A stretch of 64,000 bases of DNA from assembly GCF_020035535.1 (NCBI RefSeq), contig NZ_CP083349.1, positions 1,922,001-1,986,000 of the forward strand, given 5' to 3'. The first letter of the stretch is position 1; each line of letters opens with the position of its first letter. The translations under genes and the position numbers were made by a program. Under the pieces are notes generated by a model that did not search any database, was not told the DNA's origin, and worked only from the letters and a program-made list of their open reading frames with translations. This document shows, one piece after another, positions 18,593 to 27,729 of this stretch. Origin of the DNA: Ensifer adhaerens. Its GTDB lineage: Bacteria > Pseudomonadota > Alphaproteobacteria > Rhizobiales > Rhizobiaceae.

Positions 18593-18946
18593 ATGGGTAA
18601 CAAGGGCAACGACAGCCGTATCGACTATGTCGAGTTCAACGTCTCCGACATCGCCGCAGCCAAAGCCTTCTACGGCAGTGCTTTCGGCTGGACCTTCACC
18701 GACTACGGCCCGGAATATTGCGAATTCCAGGACGGCCGGCTGACCGGCGGCTTTACCACAACTGGCCCCGTCGGCAGCGGCGGACCGCTGATCATCCTCT
18801 ATGCCGACAATCTCGAGGACATGTTCGCCCGCGTCGAAAAGGCCGGCGGCAAGATCGTCAAGCCGATCTTTTCCTTCCCCGGCGGAAGGCGCTTCCACTT
18901 CGCCGACCCGGATGGGTACGAGCTGGCGGTCTGGTCGGCGCAGTAA
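18593..18946 (+). CDS. VOC-family (glyoxalase/bleomycin-resistance fold) protein
   Basis: The 117-residue protein shows the VOC pattern: RIDYVEFNVSDIAAAKAFYGSAFGWTFTDYGPEYCEF in the first module and RRFHFADPDGYELAVWS in the second. The latter carries the usual acidic metal ligand before the last strand. It belongs to the CFP32/Gly-Ala VOC subgroup often seen with AraC-SRPBCC neighbours. The ribosome site GGAGAAG precedes the ATG. The substrate is not known; a small metal-dependent enzyme or binding protein is likely. Confidence 0.85.
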   Translation: MGNKGNDSRIDYVEFNVSDIAAAKAFYGSAFGWTFTDYGPEYCEFQDGRLTGGFTTTGPVGSGGPLIILYADNLEDMFARVEKAGGKIVKPIFSFPGGRRFHFADPDGYELAVWSAQ

Positions 18947-19022
18947 GGCTGAGACACTCAGGGAGGTAGAGCGGGGACGATGGCAGCAGCCTCGCCACAC
19001 GGGCGCAGTGGCCGCCTCCTCT

Positions 19023-19170
19023 CCACCATCATCTCTGTGCTTGTCACAGAGATCCAGCGGCCGTGCGTCCGCACGGCAAGAGGCGCTGAGCCAAAACATG
19101 CGGGCCGCTTTTCTCGCGCCGCCGACGCGGGGCGGCTGGATTTCTGTGACAAGCACAGAAATGAGGGAGG
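19023..19170. repeat. RIME-like palindromic intergenic repeat (copy B)
   Basis: Inverted arms at about 19023-19062 and 19134-19166 each contain CTGTG-CTTGTCACAG hairpins followed or preceded by ATCCAGC/GCTGGAT. They match copy A at 6484-6583. The element fills most of the 408-bp gap (18947-19354), which holds no convincing gene. Confidence 0.7.
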
Positions 19171-19354
19171 TTGGAGAGACGGCAGCGCGCGTGCCGTTCG
19201 CGCTGCGTGCCTCGCTGCGTAATCGGCAATCAACCGATACGTCTGCGACTGCGTCGCCGCCATCCGTATCCTGTGGACGCACACTCCCGCTTTACGCCGG
19301 CTTAATCTCTACACGCCAGAATTGCGCGCAAAGAACACAAGGGCGCGCAAGAGC

Positions 19355-20251
19355 ATGGCCGACACGCATAACTTTCTGAAAAATTCCGTCATCATCGGCG
19401 CCCATCCCGACGACGAACTGCTGTGGTTCACCTCGATCCTCAACAAAGTCGACGAAGTGATCATCCTTTACCGCGACATCTGGTCGGAACCGCAGATGGG
19501 GGATGCGCGCGCCGCTGCCATCAAGGCCTATCCGCGCGGCAATGTCCGCTTCCTGGAAATGGAAGAAACCGGCTCCTTCGACTGCGCCGACTGGACCAAT
19601 CCGAAGCCCGGCCCCTTCGGCATGGAATTCGGCACAGAAGGAACGCGGCGCGAGGCCAAACGCATCGTCAAGAAGTCGCTGTCGCAGATCATGCCCGGCA
19701 GCTTCCGCCACTCGACGAGACCGATTGCGCAGGCCTATCGCGACAACTACGAAACGCTCTACCGCACGCTTTACCCGCTGCTGAAGCCCGAGATGAACGT
19801 CTTCACCCACAATCCCTGGGGCGAATACGGCCATGAGGATCACGTGCAGGTCTTCCGCGTGCTCGACCGCCTGCGCGGCGAGATCGGCTTCAAGCTCTGG
19901 ATGTCCAACTATTGCACCGAGCGCTCAATGCCGCTCGCCATGCAATATTTCAGCCGCAGGCCGCAAGACTATATCCGCCTGCCGGCCGACAAGGGCTTTG
20001 CCGAGCAGGTTGCCAATATCTATCGCCAGCACGGCTGCTGGACCTGGCGCGACGACTGGATCTGGTTCGACGACGAATGCTTCATGGAAGCGCCATCCAG
20101 CAAGCCGGAAGGTGGCGGCTTCCACCTCTTGCCGATGAACCTCTTCAATTTCGGCACGGTGGTGAAGAAGCCGGTCAACGCCCCGCTGCTTCTCGGCACC
20201 GCGTTATCGAGCGTCGTGGTCGGCGCCACCATCGCTGCCGCCCTGGAATGA
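19355..20251 (+). CDS. PIG-L (LmbE-like) family deacetylase
   Basis: The ATG at 19355 starts MADTHNFLKN; the frame extends to 19322. The 298-residue protein has the metal-binding AHPDDELLWF motif near residue 16 and the later His motif in THNPWGEYGHEDHVQVFRV, as in zinc-dependent N-acetylglucosamine deacetylases. A hydrophobic C-terminal stretch (LLLGTALSSVVVGATIAAAL) could be a membrane anchor, which is not usual for soluble PIG-L enzymes. The substrate is unknown. It ends 1 bp before a strong terminator. Confidence 0.82.
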   Translation: MADTHNFLKNSVIIGAHPDDELLWFTSILNKVDEVIILYRDIWSEPQMGDARAAAIKAYPRGNVRFLEMEETGSFDCADWTNPKPGPFGMEFGTEGTRREAKRIVKKSLSQIMPGSFRHSTRPIAQAYRDNYETLYRTLYPLLKPEMNVFTHNPWGEYGHEDHVQVFRVLDRLRGEIGFKLWMSNYCTERSMPLAMQYFSRRPQDYIRLPADKGFAEQVANIYRQHGCWTWRDDWIWFDDECFMEAPSSKPEGGGFHLLPMNLFNFGTVVKKPVNAPLLLGTALSSVVVGATIAAALE

Positions 20252-20252
20252 G

Positions 20253-20282
20253 AAAGGCCGCGTCCTGACGCGGCCTTTTCCC
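20253..20282 (+). terminator. Rho-independent terminator after the PIG-L gene
   Basis: A long stem built from GGCCGCGT and ACGCGGCC with a CTG loop is followed by TTTTCC. It ends the plus-strand block that begins at the AGCS gene, opposite to fixP. Confidence 0.85.
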
Positions 20283-20325
20283 GAATGGGTAGATTGGTGC
20301 GGCTGCGCTCTGCGCTGCCCTCACT

Positions 20326-20380
20326 GTCCTGCCTGACATCTCTCCCCGCAGGCGGGGAGAAGGTGGCGGCAGCCGGGGCA
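20326..20380. repeat. Rhizobial hairpin repeat fragment
   Basis: TCTCCCCGCAGGCGGGGAGA and the flanking AGGTGGCGGCAG match the arms of the larger repeats at 33864 and 60505. Only one arm is present, so this is a partial copy between the terminator and fixP. Confidence 0.55.
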
Positions 20381-20404
20381 ACCGCCTGCTCAGTCGCCAG
20401 TGCC

Positions 20405-21268
20405 CTACTCGCCGCCACCCAGCGAATGCACGAACACGGCAAGCTGCTTGACCGTGGTGTCGCCGAGGCGCGGCAACCAGGCCGGCATCACGCCGTGCTT
20501 CGGCGTCTTCATCTGGGCGATGATCGCCTGTTCGCCCGAGCCGTTCAGCCACAACGCGTCGGCGAGATCAGGTGCACCGAACTCGCGGTTGCCCTTGGCA
20601 TCGGGGCCATGGCAGGAGGCGCAGTTGGCTTCAAACAGCGCCTTGCCCGGCTCGACCATAGACGCATCCGACGGCGTACCGGTGAGGCTGACGACGTATG
20701 CGGCCGTCTGCTTGATCTCTTCCGGCTGCAGGATTTCGGCGAAGGACGGCATTTCCGACACGCGGGTCTCGCCATCGCCGTTGTAGCGGATGCCGTGGGC
20801 GATCGTCTGGTAGATCTCCTCGGGCTTGCCGCCCCAGAGCCAGTCGTCGTCGTTCAGGTTCGGGAAGCCGGCAGAACCGGCCGCACCCGAGCCATGGCAC
20901 TGGGCGCAGTTGACCTTGAAGGCCGAAGCGCCGCCGGAGACGGCGAACTGCTGCAGCTGCGGATCGGCAATGATCTGCTCGATCGTGCTCGAGGCGATCT
21001 TCTCGAGGTTGCCGGCCTGCGCGGCCTTGGCGCTGGCAAGCTCGGCGCTCACCTCGGCACGGCTCGAATAGCCGAGCACGCCCTTGGTCGCGTCGGTCAG
21101 AAGCGGTACCGCCGGATAGACGATCATGTAGCCCACCGCCCAGACGATGGTCGCGTAGAAGGTATAGACCCACCAGCGCGGCATCGGGTTGTTGAGTTCG
21201 CGGATACCGTCCCATTCGTGGCCGGTGGTCTCAACGCCGCTGATTTCGTCGACGTGTTTGTCCGCCAT
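20405..21268 (-). CDS. fixP: FixP/CcoP diheme subunit of cbb3 cytochrome oxidase
   Basis: The 287-residue subunit has an N-terminal membrane anchor (WWVYTFYATIVWAVGYMIVY, about 32-51) and two cytochrome c domains in the periplasm. The heme motifs are CAQCH (121-125) and CASCH (216-220), and the axial methionines fit VSEMPSF and KHGVMPAW. It passes electrons from cytochrome c to FixO and FixN. It is the last gene of fixNOQP, 4 bp after fixQ. Length matches other rhizobial FixP proteins. Confidence 0.97.
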   Translation of the reverse strand: MADKHVDEISGVETTGHEWDGIRELNNPMPRWWVYTFYATIVWAVGYMIVYPAVPLLTDATKGVLGYSSRAEVSAELASAKAAQAGNLEKIASSTIEQIIADPQLQQFAVSGGASAFKVNCAQCHGSGAAGSAGFPNLNDDDWLWGGKPEEIYQTIAHGIRYNGDGETRVSEMPSFAEILQPEEIKQTAAYVVSLTGTPSDASMVEPGKALFEANCASCHGPDAKGNREFGAPDLADALWLNGSGEQAIIAQMKTPKHGVMPAWLPRLGDTTVKQLAVFVHSLGGGE

Positions 21269-21272
21269 TATT

Positions 21273-21425
21273 TTAATCCTCCTTCAGAGGGATGGCTGCG
21301 GCCTGGTCGGCGGCCTTCTTGGCGCCGGGCCGGAAGATGAAGGCGACGACGCCGAGGAAGAAGAGGGTCATGCCAAGCAGCGCCCAGCTATCGGCGAACT
21401 GGCGCATGGCCGTGTAGGTTTCCAT
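21273..21425 (-). CDS. fixQ: FixQ/CcoQ small subunit of cbb3 oxidase
   Basis: A 50-codon gene encodes METYTAMRQFADSWALLGMTLFFLGVVAFIFRPGAKKAADQAA. It has one membrane span (about residues 15-31) and the FRPG(A/S)K motif diagnostic of FixQ/CcoQ. It stabilises the cbb3 complex. It sits 12 bp after fixO and 4 bp before fixP in the same operon. Confidence 0.96.
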   Translation of the reverse strand: METYTAMRQFADSWALLGMTLFFLGVVAFIFRPGAKKAADQAAAIPLKED

Positions 21426-21437
21426 GTGCGTCTCTCC

Positions 21438-22169
21438 TTAGCGGTATCCGGTCGTGTCGTCGTAAGTGGAGAAATCGACCAGCGTGCCGAGCATCTGCAG
21501 ATAGGCGATGAGCGCATCCATCTCCGTCAGCTTCTGCGGGTTGCCGTCGAAGTCGCCGAGCTTGGCCTTCGGATAGCGCGCCTCGACGCCGGAGGTGTCG
21601 GCGTTCGGATCGGCCTGCGCCTTGATGTCGGCCAGCGCGTTGTCGATCATCTCGTCCGTATAGGGAACGCCGACCGCCTTGTTGGCCTTCAGGTTCATGG
21701 CGATGTTCTTCACGTCGAGCGTCGTCTCCTTGAGGAAGGCATAGCTCGGCATGACCGATTCCGGCACCACCGAGCGCGGCTCGGTCATGTGCTGCACGTG
21801 CCACTCGTTGGAATAGCGGTCGCCGACGCGGGCGAGATCCGGCCCGGTGCGCTTGGAACCCCACTGGAACGGATGGTCGTACATGGATTCCGCCGCCAGC
21901 GAATAATGGCCGTAGCGCTCCACTTCGTCGCGGAACGGGCGGATCATCTGGCTGTGACAGACATAGCAGCCCTCACGGACATAGATGTCGCGCCCGGCGA
22001 GTTCCAGCGGCGAATAGGGCCGCATGCCTTCCACCTTCTCGATGGTGTTTTCGAGGTAGAAGAGCGGCGCGATTTCCACGATGCCGCCGATGGAGACGAC
22101 GAGCAGCGAGCCGACGAGCAGCAGGGTTGCGTTGCGTTCAAGGGTCGCGTGTTTGTCGAGAATGGACAT
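21438..22169 (-). CDS. fixO: FixO/CcoO monoheme subunit of cbb3 oxidase
   Basis: The 243-residue protein has an N-terminal membrane anchor ([23 protein letters not shown], about 15-37) and a single heme c motif CYVCH (68-72) within the strongly conserved [23 protein letters not shown] block. The probable axial Met is in [13 protein letters not shown]. It transfers electrons from FixP to FixN on the periplasmic side. It is the second gene of the operon, 13 bp after fixN. Confidence 0.97.
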   Translation of the reverse strand: MSILDKHATLERNATLLLVGSLLVVSIGGIVEIAPLFYLENTIEKVEGMRPYSPLELAGRDIYVREGCYVCHSQMIRPFRDEVERYGHYSLAAESMYDHPFQWGSKRTGPDLARVGDRYSNEWHVQHMTEPRSVVPESVMPSYAFLKETTLDVKNIAMNLKANKAVGVPYTDEMIDNALADIKAQADPNADTSGVEARYPKAKLGDFDGNPQKLTEMDALIAYLQMLGTLVDFSTYDDTTGYR

Positions 22170-22182
22170 GGTCTGGGCCCTC

Positions 22183-23814
22183 CTATTCCGCAGCTTTCAG
22201 TGCGGGCTGAGCAGCACCGAAGATCGGGGCTTCGTCGCGCACGCGGCCGAGGATGGTCATTGTTACGTTGAAGGCCATGAGCAGAGCCCCGGCGAGGAAC
22301 AGTGCGCCGCCAAGAGCACGCAGCACGTAGTAGGGCAGCATGGCCGCGACCGATTCGGCGAAGGAATAGACGAGGAAGCCCTGGTCGTCGTACTCGCGCC
22401 ACATCAGGCCCTGCTGGATGCCGGCGACCCACATGACCGCCGCGTAGACGACGATGCCGAGGGTGGCGAGCCAGAAGTGCCAGTTGACCATGCGCACGCT
22501 GTAGAGGCGCTCGCGGTTCCACAGCTTCGGAACGAGATAGTAGATCGCGCCGAAGGTGATGAGGCCGTTCCAGCCGAGCGCACCGGAATGCACGTGGCCG
22601 ATGGTCCAGTCGGTGTAGTGGCTGAGCGAGTTGACCGTCTTGATCGACATCATCGGACCTTCGAAGGTCGCCATGCCGTAGAAGGCAACGGCCATGACCA
22701 TCATGCGGATGATCGGGTCGGTGCGGATCTTGTCCCAGGCGCCCGAAAGCGTCATCAGACCGTTGATCATGCCGCCCCAGGAGGGCATCCACAGCATAAC
22801 CGAGAACACCATGCCGAGCGTCTGAGCCCAGTCGGGCAGCGCCGTATAGTGCAGGTGGTGCGGACCCGCCCAGATGTACATGAAGATCAGCGACCAGAAG
22901 TGGATGATCGACAGGCGGTAGGAATAGACGGGGCGGTTGGCCTGCTTCGGAATGAAGTAATACATCATGCCGAGGAAGCCGGCCGTCAGGAAGAAGCCGA
23001 CGGCGTTATGCCCGTACCACCATTGCGTCAGCGCATCCTGCACGCCGGCGAAGGCCGAGTAGCTCTTCGAGCCGAGGAAGGAGACCGGTACCGCCAGGTT
23101 GTTGACGATGTGCAGCATCGCGATCGTGACGATGAAGGCGAGGTAGAACCAGTTGGCCACATAGATATGCGGCTCCTTGCGCGTCAGAAGCGTGCCGAGG
23201 AAGGCGATGAGATAGGCGACCCAGACGATCGTCAGCCACAGGTCGACATACCATTCCGGCTCCGCATATTCCTTCGACTGGGTGATGCCGAGCAGGTAGC
23301 CGGTGGCCGCCATGATGATGAAGAGCTGGTAGCCCCAGAACACGAACCAGCCGAGATTGCCGCCGAACAGACGCGCGCGGCTGGTGCGCTGAACGATATA
23401 GAAGGACGTCGCGATCAGCGCGTTACCGCCGAAGGCGAAGATCACGGCCGAGGTGTGCAGCGGCCGCATGCGGCCAAAGTTGAACCAGGGCTCGATATTG
23501 AGGTCCGGAAAGGCGAGCTGGAGCGCAACCACGACGCCCACGAGAAAGCCGACGACGCCCCAGAAGACGGTGGCGATCACGCCATACTTGACCACGTCGT
23601 CGAAATATTCCGACTGCGGCGGTGGTGGTGGCGTCCTGCCCGCGGAAACCGGGCTGAACTCGATGCGTCGCATCAGCAGGATGGTGCCGGCGAGGAGCAC
23701 GAAGAACAGCACCCACATATGGGCTTCAAAGTGCCGGTCCTGCGCAAACCCGGCGCCGACAAGCGCCAGGAAAGCACCGACCCCGAGCAGGATCATCTCG
23801 AATGTGTATTTCAT
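22183..23814 (-). CDS. fixN: FixN/CcoN catalytic subunit of cbb3 cytochrome oxidase
   Basis: The ATG at 23814 gives 543 residues with about twelve membrane helices; the frame stays open to 24195 but this crosses the promoter. Heme and copper ligand histidines are seen in [57 protein letters not shown] and [16 protein letters not shown]. This is the heme-copper oxidase that reduces oxygen with very high affinity and pumps protons. It heads fixNOQP. A perfect anaerobox lies 103 bp upstream, so induction at low oxygen is expected. Confidence 0.97.
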   Translation of the reverse strand: MKYTFEMILLGVGAFLALVGAGFAQDRHFEAHMWVLFFVLLAGTILLMRRIEFSPVSAGRTPPPPPQSEYFDDVVKYGVIATVFWGVVGFLVGVVVALQLAFPDLNIEPWFNFGRMRPLHTSAVIFAFGGNALIATSFYIVQRTSRARLFGGNLGWFVFWGYQLFIIMAATGYLLGITQSKEYAEPEWYVDLWLTIVWVAYLIAFLGTLLTRKEPHIYVANWFYLAFIVTIAMLHIVNNLAVPVSFLGSKSYSAFAGVQDALTQWWYGHNAVGFFLTAGFLGMMYYFIPKQANRPVYSYRLSIIHFWSLIFMYIWAGPHHLHYTALPDWAQTLGMVFSVMLWMPSWGGMINGLMTLSGAWDKIRTDPIIRMMVMAVAFYGMATFEGPMMSIKTVNSLSHYTDWTIGHVHSGALGWNGLITFGAIYYLVPKLWNRERLYSVRMVNWHFWLATLGIVVYAAVMWVAGIQQGLMWREYDDQGFLVYSFAESVAAMLPYYVLRALGGALFLAGALLMAFNVTMTILGRVRDEAPIFGAAQPALKAAE

Positions 23815-23916
23815 GGTTGGGTCCCCAACTTGGTCCGAACGCACGCGGCGACGCGCCCGGAACGAGGCACGCCACTGCAGCTTGCCGGAAAGTGTCAGAA
23901 TCGGGGCAGCCTGGCC

Positions 23917-23930
23917 TTGATTCAGATCAA
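23917..23930. promoter_or_regulatory. Anaerobox between fixN and the hemerythrin-like gene
   Basis: TTGATTCAGATCAA is a perfect TTGA-N6-TCAA site, and its TTGAT..ATCAA halves equal the FNR consensus. It lies 103 bp from fixN and 73 bp from the divergent gene at 24003. One FnrN/FixK dimer could activate either or both directions. Confidence 0.88.
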
Positions 23931-24002
23931 GGCTGGAGCACCTCGAATGCATCATCCTCGGCAAACAATAGGGAGCGCCATGGGAGCTGGCGTCTGAAGC
24001 CG

Positions 24003-24503
24003 ATGAAAAAGACATTCGAGGATGGACGAATCCGGAGCCGGCCAGAGCCGCCTCCCCGCCCCATCCCGATGGCCGAGCCCTTCGCATGGCTCGCCCGCGC
24101 ACATGAAGAACAACTCGCGCTCTGCAACAGCCTCGAGGAAATCGCCGACAGTCTGCCCGCCGAGATCGACCGACAGAAGTGCGTCTACGCAGCAAAGGTC
24201 CTCGGACCTATGATCCGTGAGATGCATTCCGGCGAGGAAAGCCTGGTCTTTCCGTGGATCGAGCGCACCTTCCGCAGCGATCCGACGATCGGCTCGACGC
24301 TGGAGCGGCTGAAATACGAGCATTGCGAAGACGAGTGCTTCGCCGAAGAACTGACGGAAATGCTGGAGCGCCTCGGCGCCGCCGACCAGACGGTCAATGC
24401 CGAGACCGCCGGCTACATGCTGCGCGGCTTCTTTACCAGCCTGCGCCGACATGTCGGTTTCGAGCAGGAATGTCTGCGCAGCATCACCGCGCCGGCCGGG
24501 TGA
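24003..24503 (+). CDS. Hemerythrin-like HHE-domain protein
   Basis: The ATG at 24003 gives 166 residues that fold as a four-helix hemerythrin-type bundle. Candidate di-iron ligands are His34, His75, Glu79, His107, Glu111, His150 and Glu154, from [24 protein letters not shown] and RRHVGFEQE. These are all the expected positions. Such proteins bind oxygen or nitric oxide, or sense iron. It is divergent from fixN, and an anaerobox lies 73 bp upstream, so a role in microaerobic physiology is likely but inferred. The start is supported by position only; the ribosome site is weak. Confidence 0.82.
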   Translation: MKKTFEDGRIRSRPEPPPRPIPMAEPFAWLARAHEEQLALCNSLEEIADSLPAEIDRQKCVYAAKVLGPMIREMHSGEESLVFPWIERTFRSDPTIGSTLERLKYEHCEDECFAEELTEMLERLGAADQTVNAETAGYMLRGFFTSLRRHVGFEQECLRSITAPAG

Positions 24504-24536
24504 AGGCGCTATAGGTCACGCCGGAATGCAGAACAG

Positions 24537-24575
24537 GATGACGCGCGACCGCACTCCGGTCGCGCGTCATCGTTT
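24537..24575. terminator. Bidirectional terminator between hemerythrin-like and PAS genes
   Basis: A perfect 15-bp stem (24537-24551 with 24557-24571) has a 5-nt loop and a GTTTT tail on the plus side; on the minus side CTGTTC follows. It separates two convergent genes. Confidence 0.88.
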
Positions 24576-24602
24576 TGGAGATCGTTTGGCCTTGGTTGAT
24601 CC

Positions 24603-25313
24603 TCAGGCCGCGATCGCGCGGCGGCGGTCGGCATGCTCCTGGATCACCAGGATGGCGCCGATCAGCTTGCCGTTGCTTGACGTACACGGCGTCAGCCGGC
24701 AGCGCACGACGACCGTACGCGCATCGACGGTCTTGGCGAAGGTGTAGTCGACCACCTCGCCGGCAAAACAACGATCGAGATAGGACTTCACCCGCTGTTC
24801 GAAGCGCTGGATGCCGATGAACTCGACGATGTGCCGGCCGATCAAATCCATCGGGCGGCTCGCCAGATGGTTGGCGTTGAGCGGGTTGGTATAGAGGTAG
24901 CGGTAGTCGGGCGTGATCACCGCGATCCGATCCGGGAAGCTATCGAGGATGGCCTCGTTGAGGAGCCCTTCATCCGCCCTGCCCTTGCTCGGCTGCGCCG
25001 GCAGGCGCTCAAGCTGCAGGTCGGCGAACTTCTCCGCGCCGGTCGCGGCGAAATAGCGGTTGATCAGCGATTGCAGCAATTGCGAGTGCCGGAGCACGCA
25101 GGAGATGTCGTCGGCCTCGACGCGCAGGATGTCGATCAGAAACTGGAACTGAAGTCGGGCGTCTTCGACGCTCACCGCCTTCTCGTCGTAGACGGAACGA
25201 AGGATCGGATCCAATTCGCGATCCAGAATGCTGATCAAATGCTCGTCTGCCGTACGTACGGCATACTGCAGCTGCGAATACTTGAACCAGAACAGCTCAA
25301 TCAGTGCGTTCAA
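24603..25313 (-). CDS. PAS-domain protein without output domain
   Basis: The 236-residue protein has a helical N-terminal half (about 1-110) and a C-terminal PAS fold (about 118-230: ILDSFPDRIAVITPDYRYLYTNPLNANHLASRPMDLIGRHIVEFIG ... GAILVIQE). No kinase, GGDEF or HTH domain follows. It could bind a ligand or partner protein and act as a separate sensor. It is next to the fix genes and the lipid A cluster, but no function can be assigned. It ends at a bidirectional terminator. Confidence 0.7.
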   Translation of the reverse strand: MNALIELFWFKYSQLQYAVRTADEHLISILDRELDPILRSVYDEKAVSVEDARLQFQFLIDILRVEADDISCVLRHSQLLQSLINRYFAATGAEKFADLQLERLPAQPSKGRADEGLLNEAILDSFPDRIAVITPDYRYLYTNPLNANHLASRPMDLIGRHIVEFIGIQRFEQRVKSYLDRCFAGEVVDYTFAKTVDARTVVVRCRLTPCTSSNGKLIGAILVIQEHADRRRAIAA

Positions 25314-25681
25314 TTCGAAACCCCAATTCCCCCACGGCAGAGCCGCTTCGATGCACTTACAAAATAGGCGTTATGCTGCAGACACTGATCTAGTTTTTGG
25401 CGTTTCCCCACCCCTTCCGTGCAAAACCACACCGCTCCGGCCACCCAAAGCGCTTGCAGTCTTCCCCGCTGAAAGACAACGAAGAGTTTACACTCATTGC
25501 GTTAGCGTTCAACAGCAGAAAGAAAAACTTAACCTTTTGAAGCATTTTCGGGACAAACCGGCATGTGCTGCCGCAAATGGGCAGAAGCGTGGAGACCGCC
25601 GAGGGCGGTATCCACCACGCGTCCGGAATTATCAAGCTCCGCAGAAGGAAGCTCGAGCGCGATCGTTCGCGGTGAAGGGAA
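25314..25681. other. 368-bp intergenic region, no gene seen
   Basis: This gap separates the start of the PAS gene from the end of lpxXL. It is less GC-rich than its surroundings near 25480-25560. It probably carries the promoter of the PAS gene. No repeat, terminator with U-run or small gene could be supported. Confidence 0.4.
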
Positions 25682-26611
25682 TCAATCCTTGAGATAGCGC
25701 TTGATGTGCCAGCGGTCGTGGTACCAGAGCCACTGACCGGGATATTCGCGCACCCAGCTTTCCACCTTGTCGTTCAGCACCTGCGCCGTGGCGGTGACAT
25801 CGACATTGCCATCCGCCTTGCGGGGAATGGTGATCGCCGGCTCGATTTCCAGCCGGAAACGCCCGCCGGGCAGACGGATGCAGCGGGCCGGATAGACCTC
25901 GCAGTTGAACTGACGCACGAGCTTGGCGAGCAGCGGATTGGTCTGCACGTCCTGGCCGAAGAACTTGGTTTTCAGCCCCTTGCGGAACTTCTGATCGACG
26001 AGAACACCAACGCCTTGGCCGCGCTCGAGCTGGCGGGCGAGCGCGAAGGAGGAGCCGGCATGGGACGGCACGAGGTTGCCCATGCGCTCCTCGCGGAACT
26101 TGAACACCTTTTCTGCCACATAAGGATTGTTCGGCGGCCGGAAGAGTACCGTCACGTCGAGACCGAAGGCGGACCCGGCAACAGGCAGCATCTCGAAGTT
26201 GCCGCTATGTGCCGTGAAGACGATGAAGGGACGCGGATTGTCCCGGAGCTCCAGGAACAAGGGAATGCCCGACACTTCGATCCGACCGGGCGTCGTACGC
26301 TCCGGATCGAAATCGAACAGACGGTCGAGAAACACGTATTCGGCCGCCATGCGGCCCATGTTGCCCCAGCTTTCGAGCGCGATCGCCTCGATTTCGGCCT
26401 CGCTCTTTTCCGGAAAAGCGTTGCGCAGATTGGTCAGTGTCAGCTTGTGGCGGCTGGTCCTCGGGCCGATGAAGCGCACCGCGCGATCCATGAAGTTGAT
26501 CGCGCCATCAGCCGGGAACATCTTCAGGATCGTCAAAAGCAGGAACACGAACTGCGCGATCAGCCACTGGCGGAAACGATCCGCCGCCAGCACCAGCCGT
26601 GTGATCAGCAT
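25682..26611 (-). CDS. lpxXL: LpxXL, very-long-chain acyltransferase of lipid A
   Basis: The protein (309 aa from the ATG at 26611) transfers the 27-hydroxyoctacosanoyl-type chain from AcpXL to lipid A at the inner membrane. An N-terminal membrane segment (WLIAQFVFLLLTILKMF) precedes the HX4(D/E) catalytic motif HSGNFE and the FRPPNNPYVAEKVFKFRE block typical of LpxL/HtrB acyltransferases. The C terminus YHDRWHIKRYL resembles other lipid A acyltransferases. In-frame TTG at 26626 and GTG at 26617 are other possible starts; TTG would overlap adh2XL. It is the last gene of the cluster. Confidence 0.92.
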   Translation of the reverse strand: MLITRLVLAADRFRQWLIAQFVFLLLTILKMFPADGAINFMDRAVRFIGPRTSRHKLTLTNLRNAFPEKSEAEIEAIALESWGNMGRMAAEYVFLDRLFDFDPERTTPGRIEVSGIPLFLELRDNPRPFIVFTAHSGNFEMLPVAGSAFGLDVTVLFRPPNNPYVAEKVFKFREERMGNLVPSHAGSSFALARQLERGQGVGVLVDQKFRKGLKTKFFGQDVQTNPLLAKLVRQFNCEVYPARCIRLPGGRFRLEIEPAITIPRKADGNVDVTATAQVLNDKVESWVREYPGQWLWYHDRWHIKRYLKD

Positions 26612-26622
26612 GCGCACGTCGA

Positions 26623-27651
26623 TCAATCCATCTTCAGGATGATCTTGCCGAAGATCTGGCGCGATTCCATGCGCTCCAGCGCCCGGTCGATCTGATCGAG
26701 GCTGATTTCAGTGTCGATAACCGGATGAACGAGGCCGCGCGCCATCTTCTGCATGGCATTCGCCATGTTCTCCATGCGGCAGCCGAAGGAGCCGAGCAGC
26801 TTCAGCTGCTGCTGGAACAGCATCATCAGGTTCATGTCGGTGGAGACGCCTGAGGTGGAGCCGCAGGTGACCAGACGGCCACCGCGCTTCATGCAGAGCA
26901 TGGAGCCCGCCCAGGTGTCCTTGCCGACGTGTTCGAACACGACGTCGACGCCCTTCTTCTTGGTGAGCTTGCGTACCACGCCTTCGAAACGGTCGGTGCG
27001 GTAGTTGATGACGTGATCGGCGCCGAGCGCCTTCGCCTTCTCGATCTTGTCGTCGGAGCCGACGGTGGTGATCACGGTGCAGCCAATCTTCTTGGCAAGC
27101 TGGATCGCGGCCGAACCGATGCCGGAGCCGCCGGCATGGACGAGAATGGTTTCGCCGGGCTCAAGCTTGGCGTTGTCGAACAGCATGTGCTCGACGGTAC
27201 CGAAGGTGACCGGTGCAAGCGCTGCCGCAACCGCATCGACACCCGGAGGGGCCGGAACCAAGAGGCGGGCCGGCAGATTGATCTTTTCCTGCGCGAAGCC
27301 ATCGAGGTGGAAGCCGTGCACGCCGCCAACATGTTCGCAGAGATTGTCGCGACCTTCCTTGCACGGACGGCAGAGGCCGCAGGTGCGCGCGCCATAAATC
27401 GACACGAGCTGACCCGGCAGCACGCTCGAAACGCCTGGGCCGATGCTGTCGACCACGCCGGACGCTTCCGCGCCGATGACGAGCGGCATCTTGCGCTTGG
27501 CAAATGCCATGCCGCGCCAACCCCAGACGTCGATATGGTTGAGTGCCACCGCCTTGACGCGCAGCGTCACCTCACCCGGGCCGGGCGCTTCCGGTTCCGG
27601 AATATCGGTGATTTCAAGCTTGCGGTCATCGAGCAGTTGCAGGGCGCGCAT
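26623..27651 (-). CDS. adh2XL: Zinc-type alcohol dehydrogenase of the VLCFA lipid A cluster
   Basis: The 342-residue medium-chain dehydrogenase/reductase has an N-terminal GroES-like domain (CGLCRPCKEGRDNLCEHVGG carries the four structural-zinc cysteines) and a Rossmann domain with ILVHAGGSGIGSAAIQLAKKIG. It lies between fabF1XL and lpxXL on the same strand, the conserved place of adh2XL in rhizobia. A redox step in making the very-long hydroxy fatty acid is presumed from clustering. A repeat element sits between it and fabF1XL. Confidence 0.9.
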   Translation of the reverse strand: MRALQLLDDRKLEITDIPEPEAPGPGEVTLRVKAVALNHIDVWGWRGMAFAKRKMPLVIGAEASGVVDSIGPGVSSVLPGQLVSIYGARTCGLCRPCKEGRDNLCEHVGGVHGFHLDGFAQEKINLPARLLVPAPPGVDAVAAALAPVTFGTVEHMLFDNAKLEPGETILVHAGGSGIGSAAIQLAKKIGCTVITTVGSDDKIEKAKALGADHVINYRTDRFEGVVRKLTKKKGVDVVFEHVGKDTWAGSMLCMKRGGRLVTCGSTSGVSTDMNLMMLFQQQLKLLGSFGCRMENMANAMQKMARGLVHPVIDTEISLDQIDRALERMESRQIFGKIILKMD

Positions 27652-27729
27652 GGTTCTTCCTTTAAATGTTCAGATCGACAGGCGGCATATACACGTCTTG
27701 TGGACATGTCGCCATTCTACAGAGGGTGG

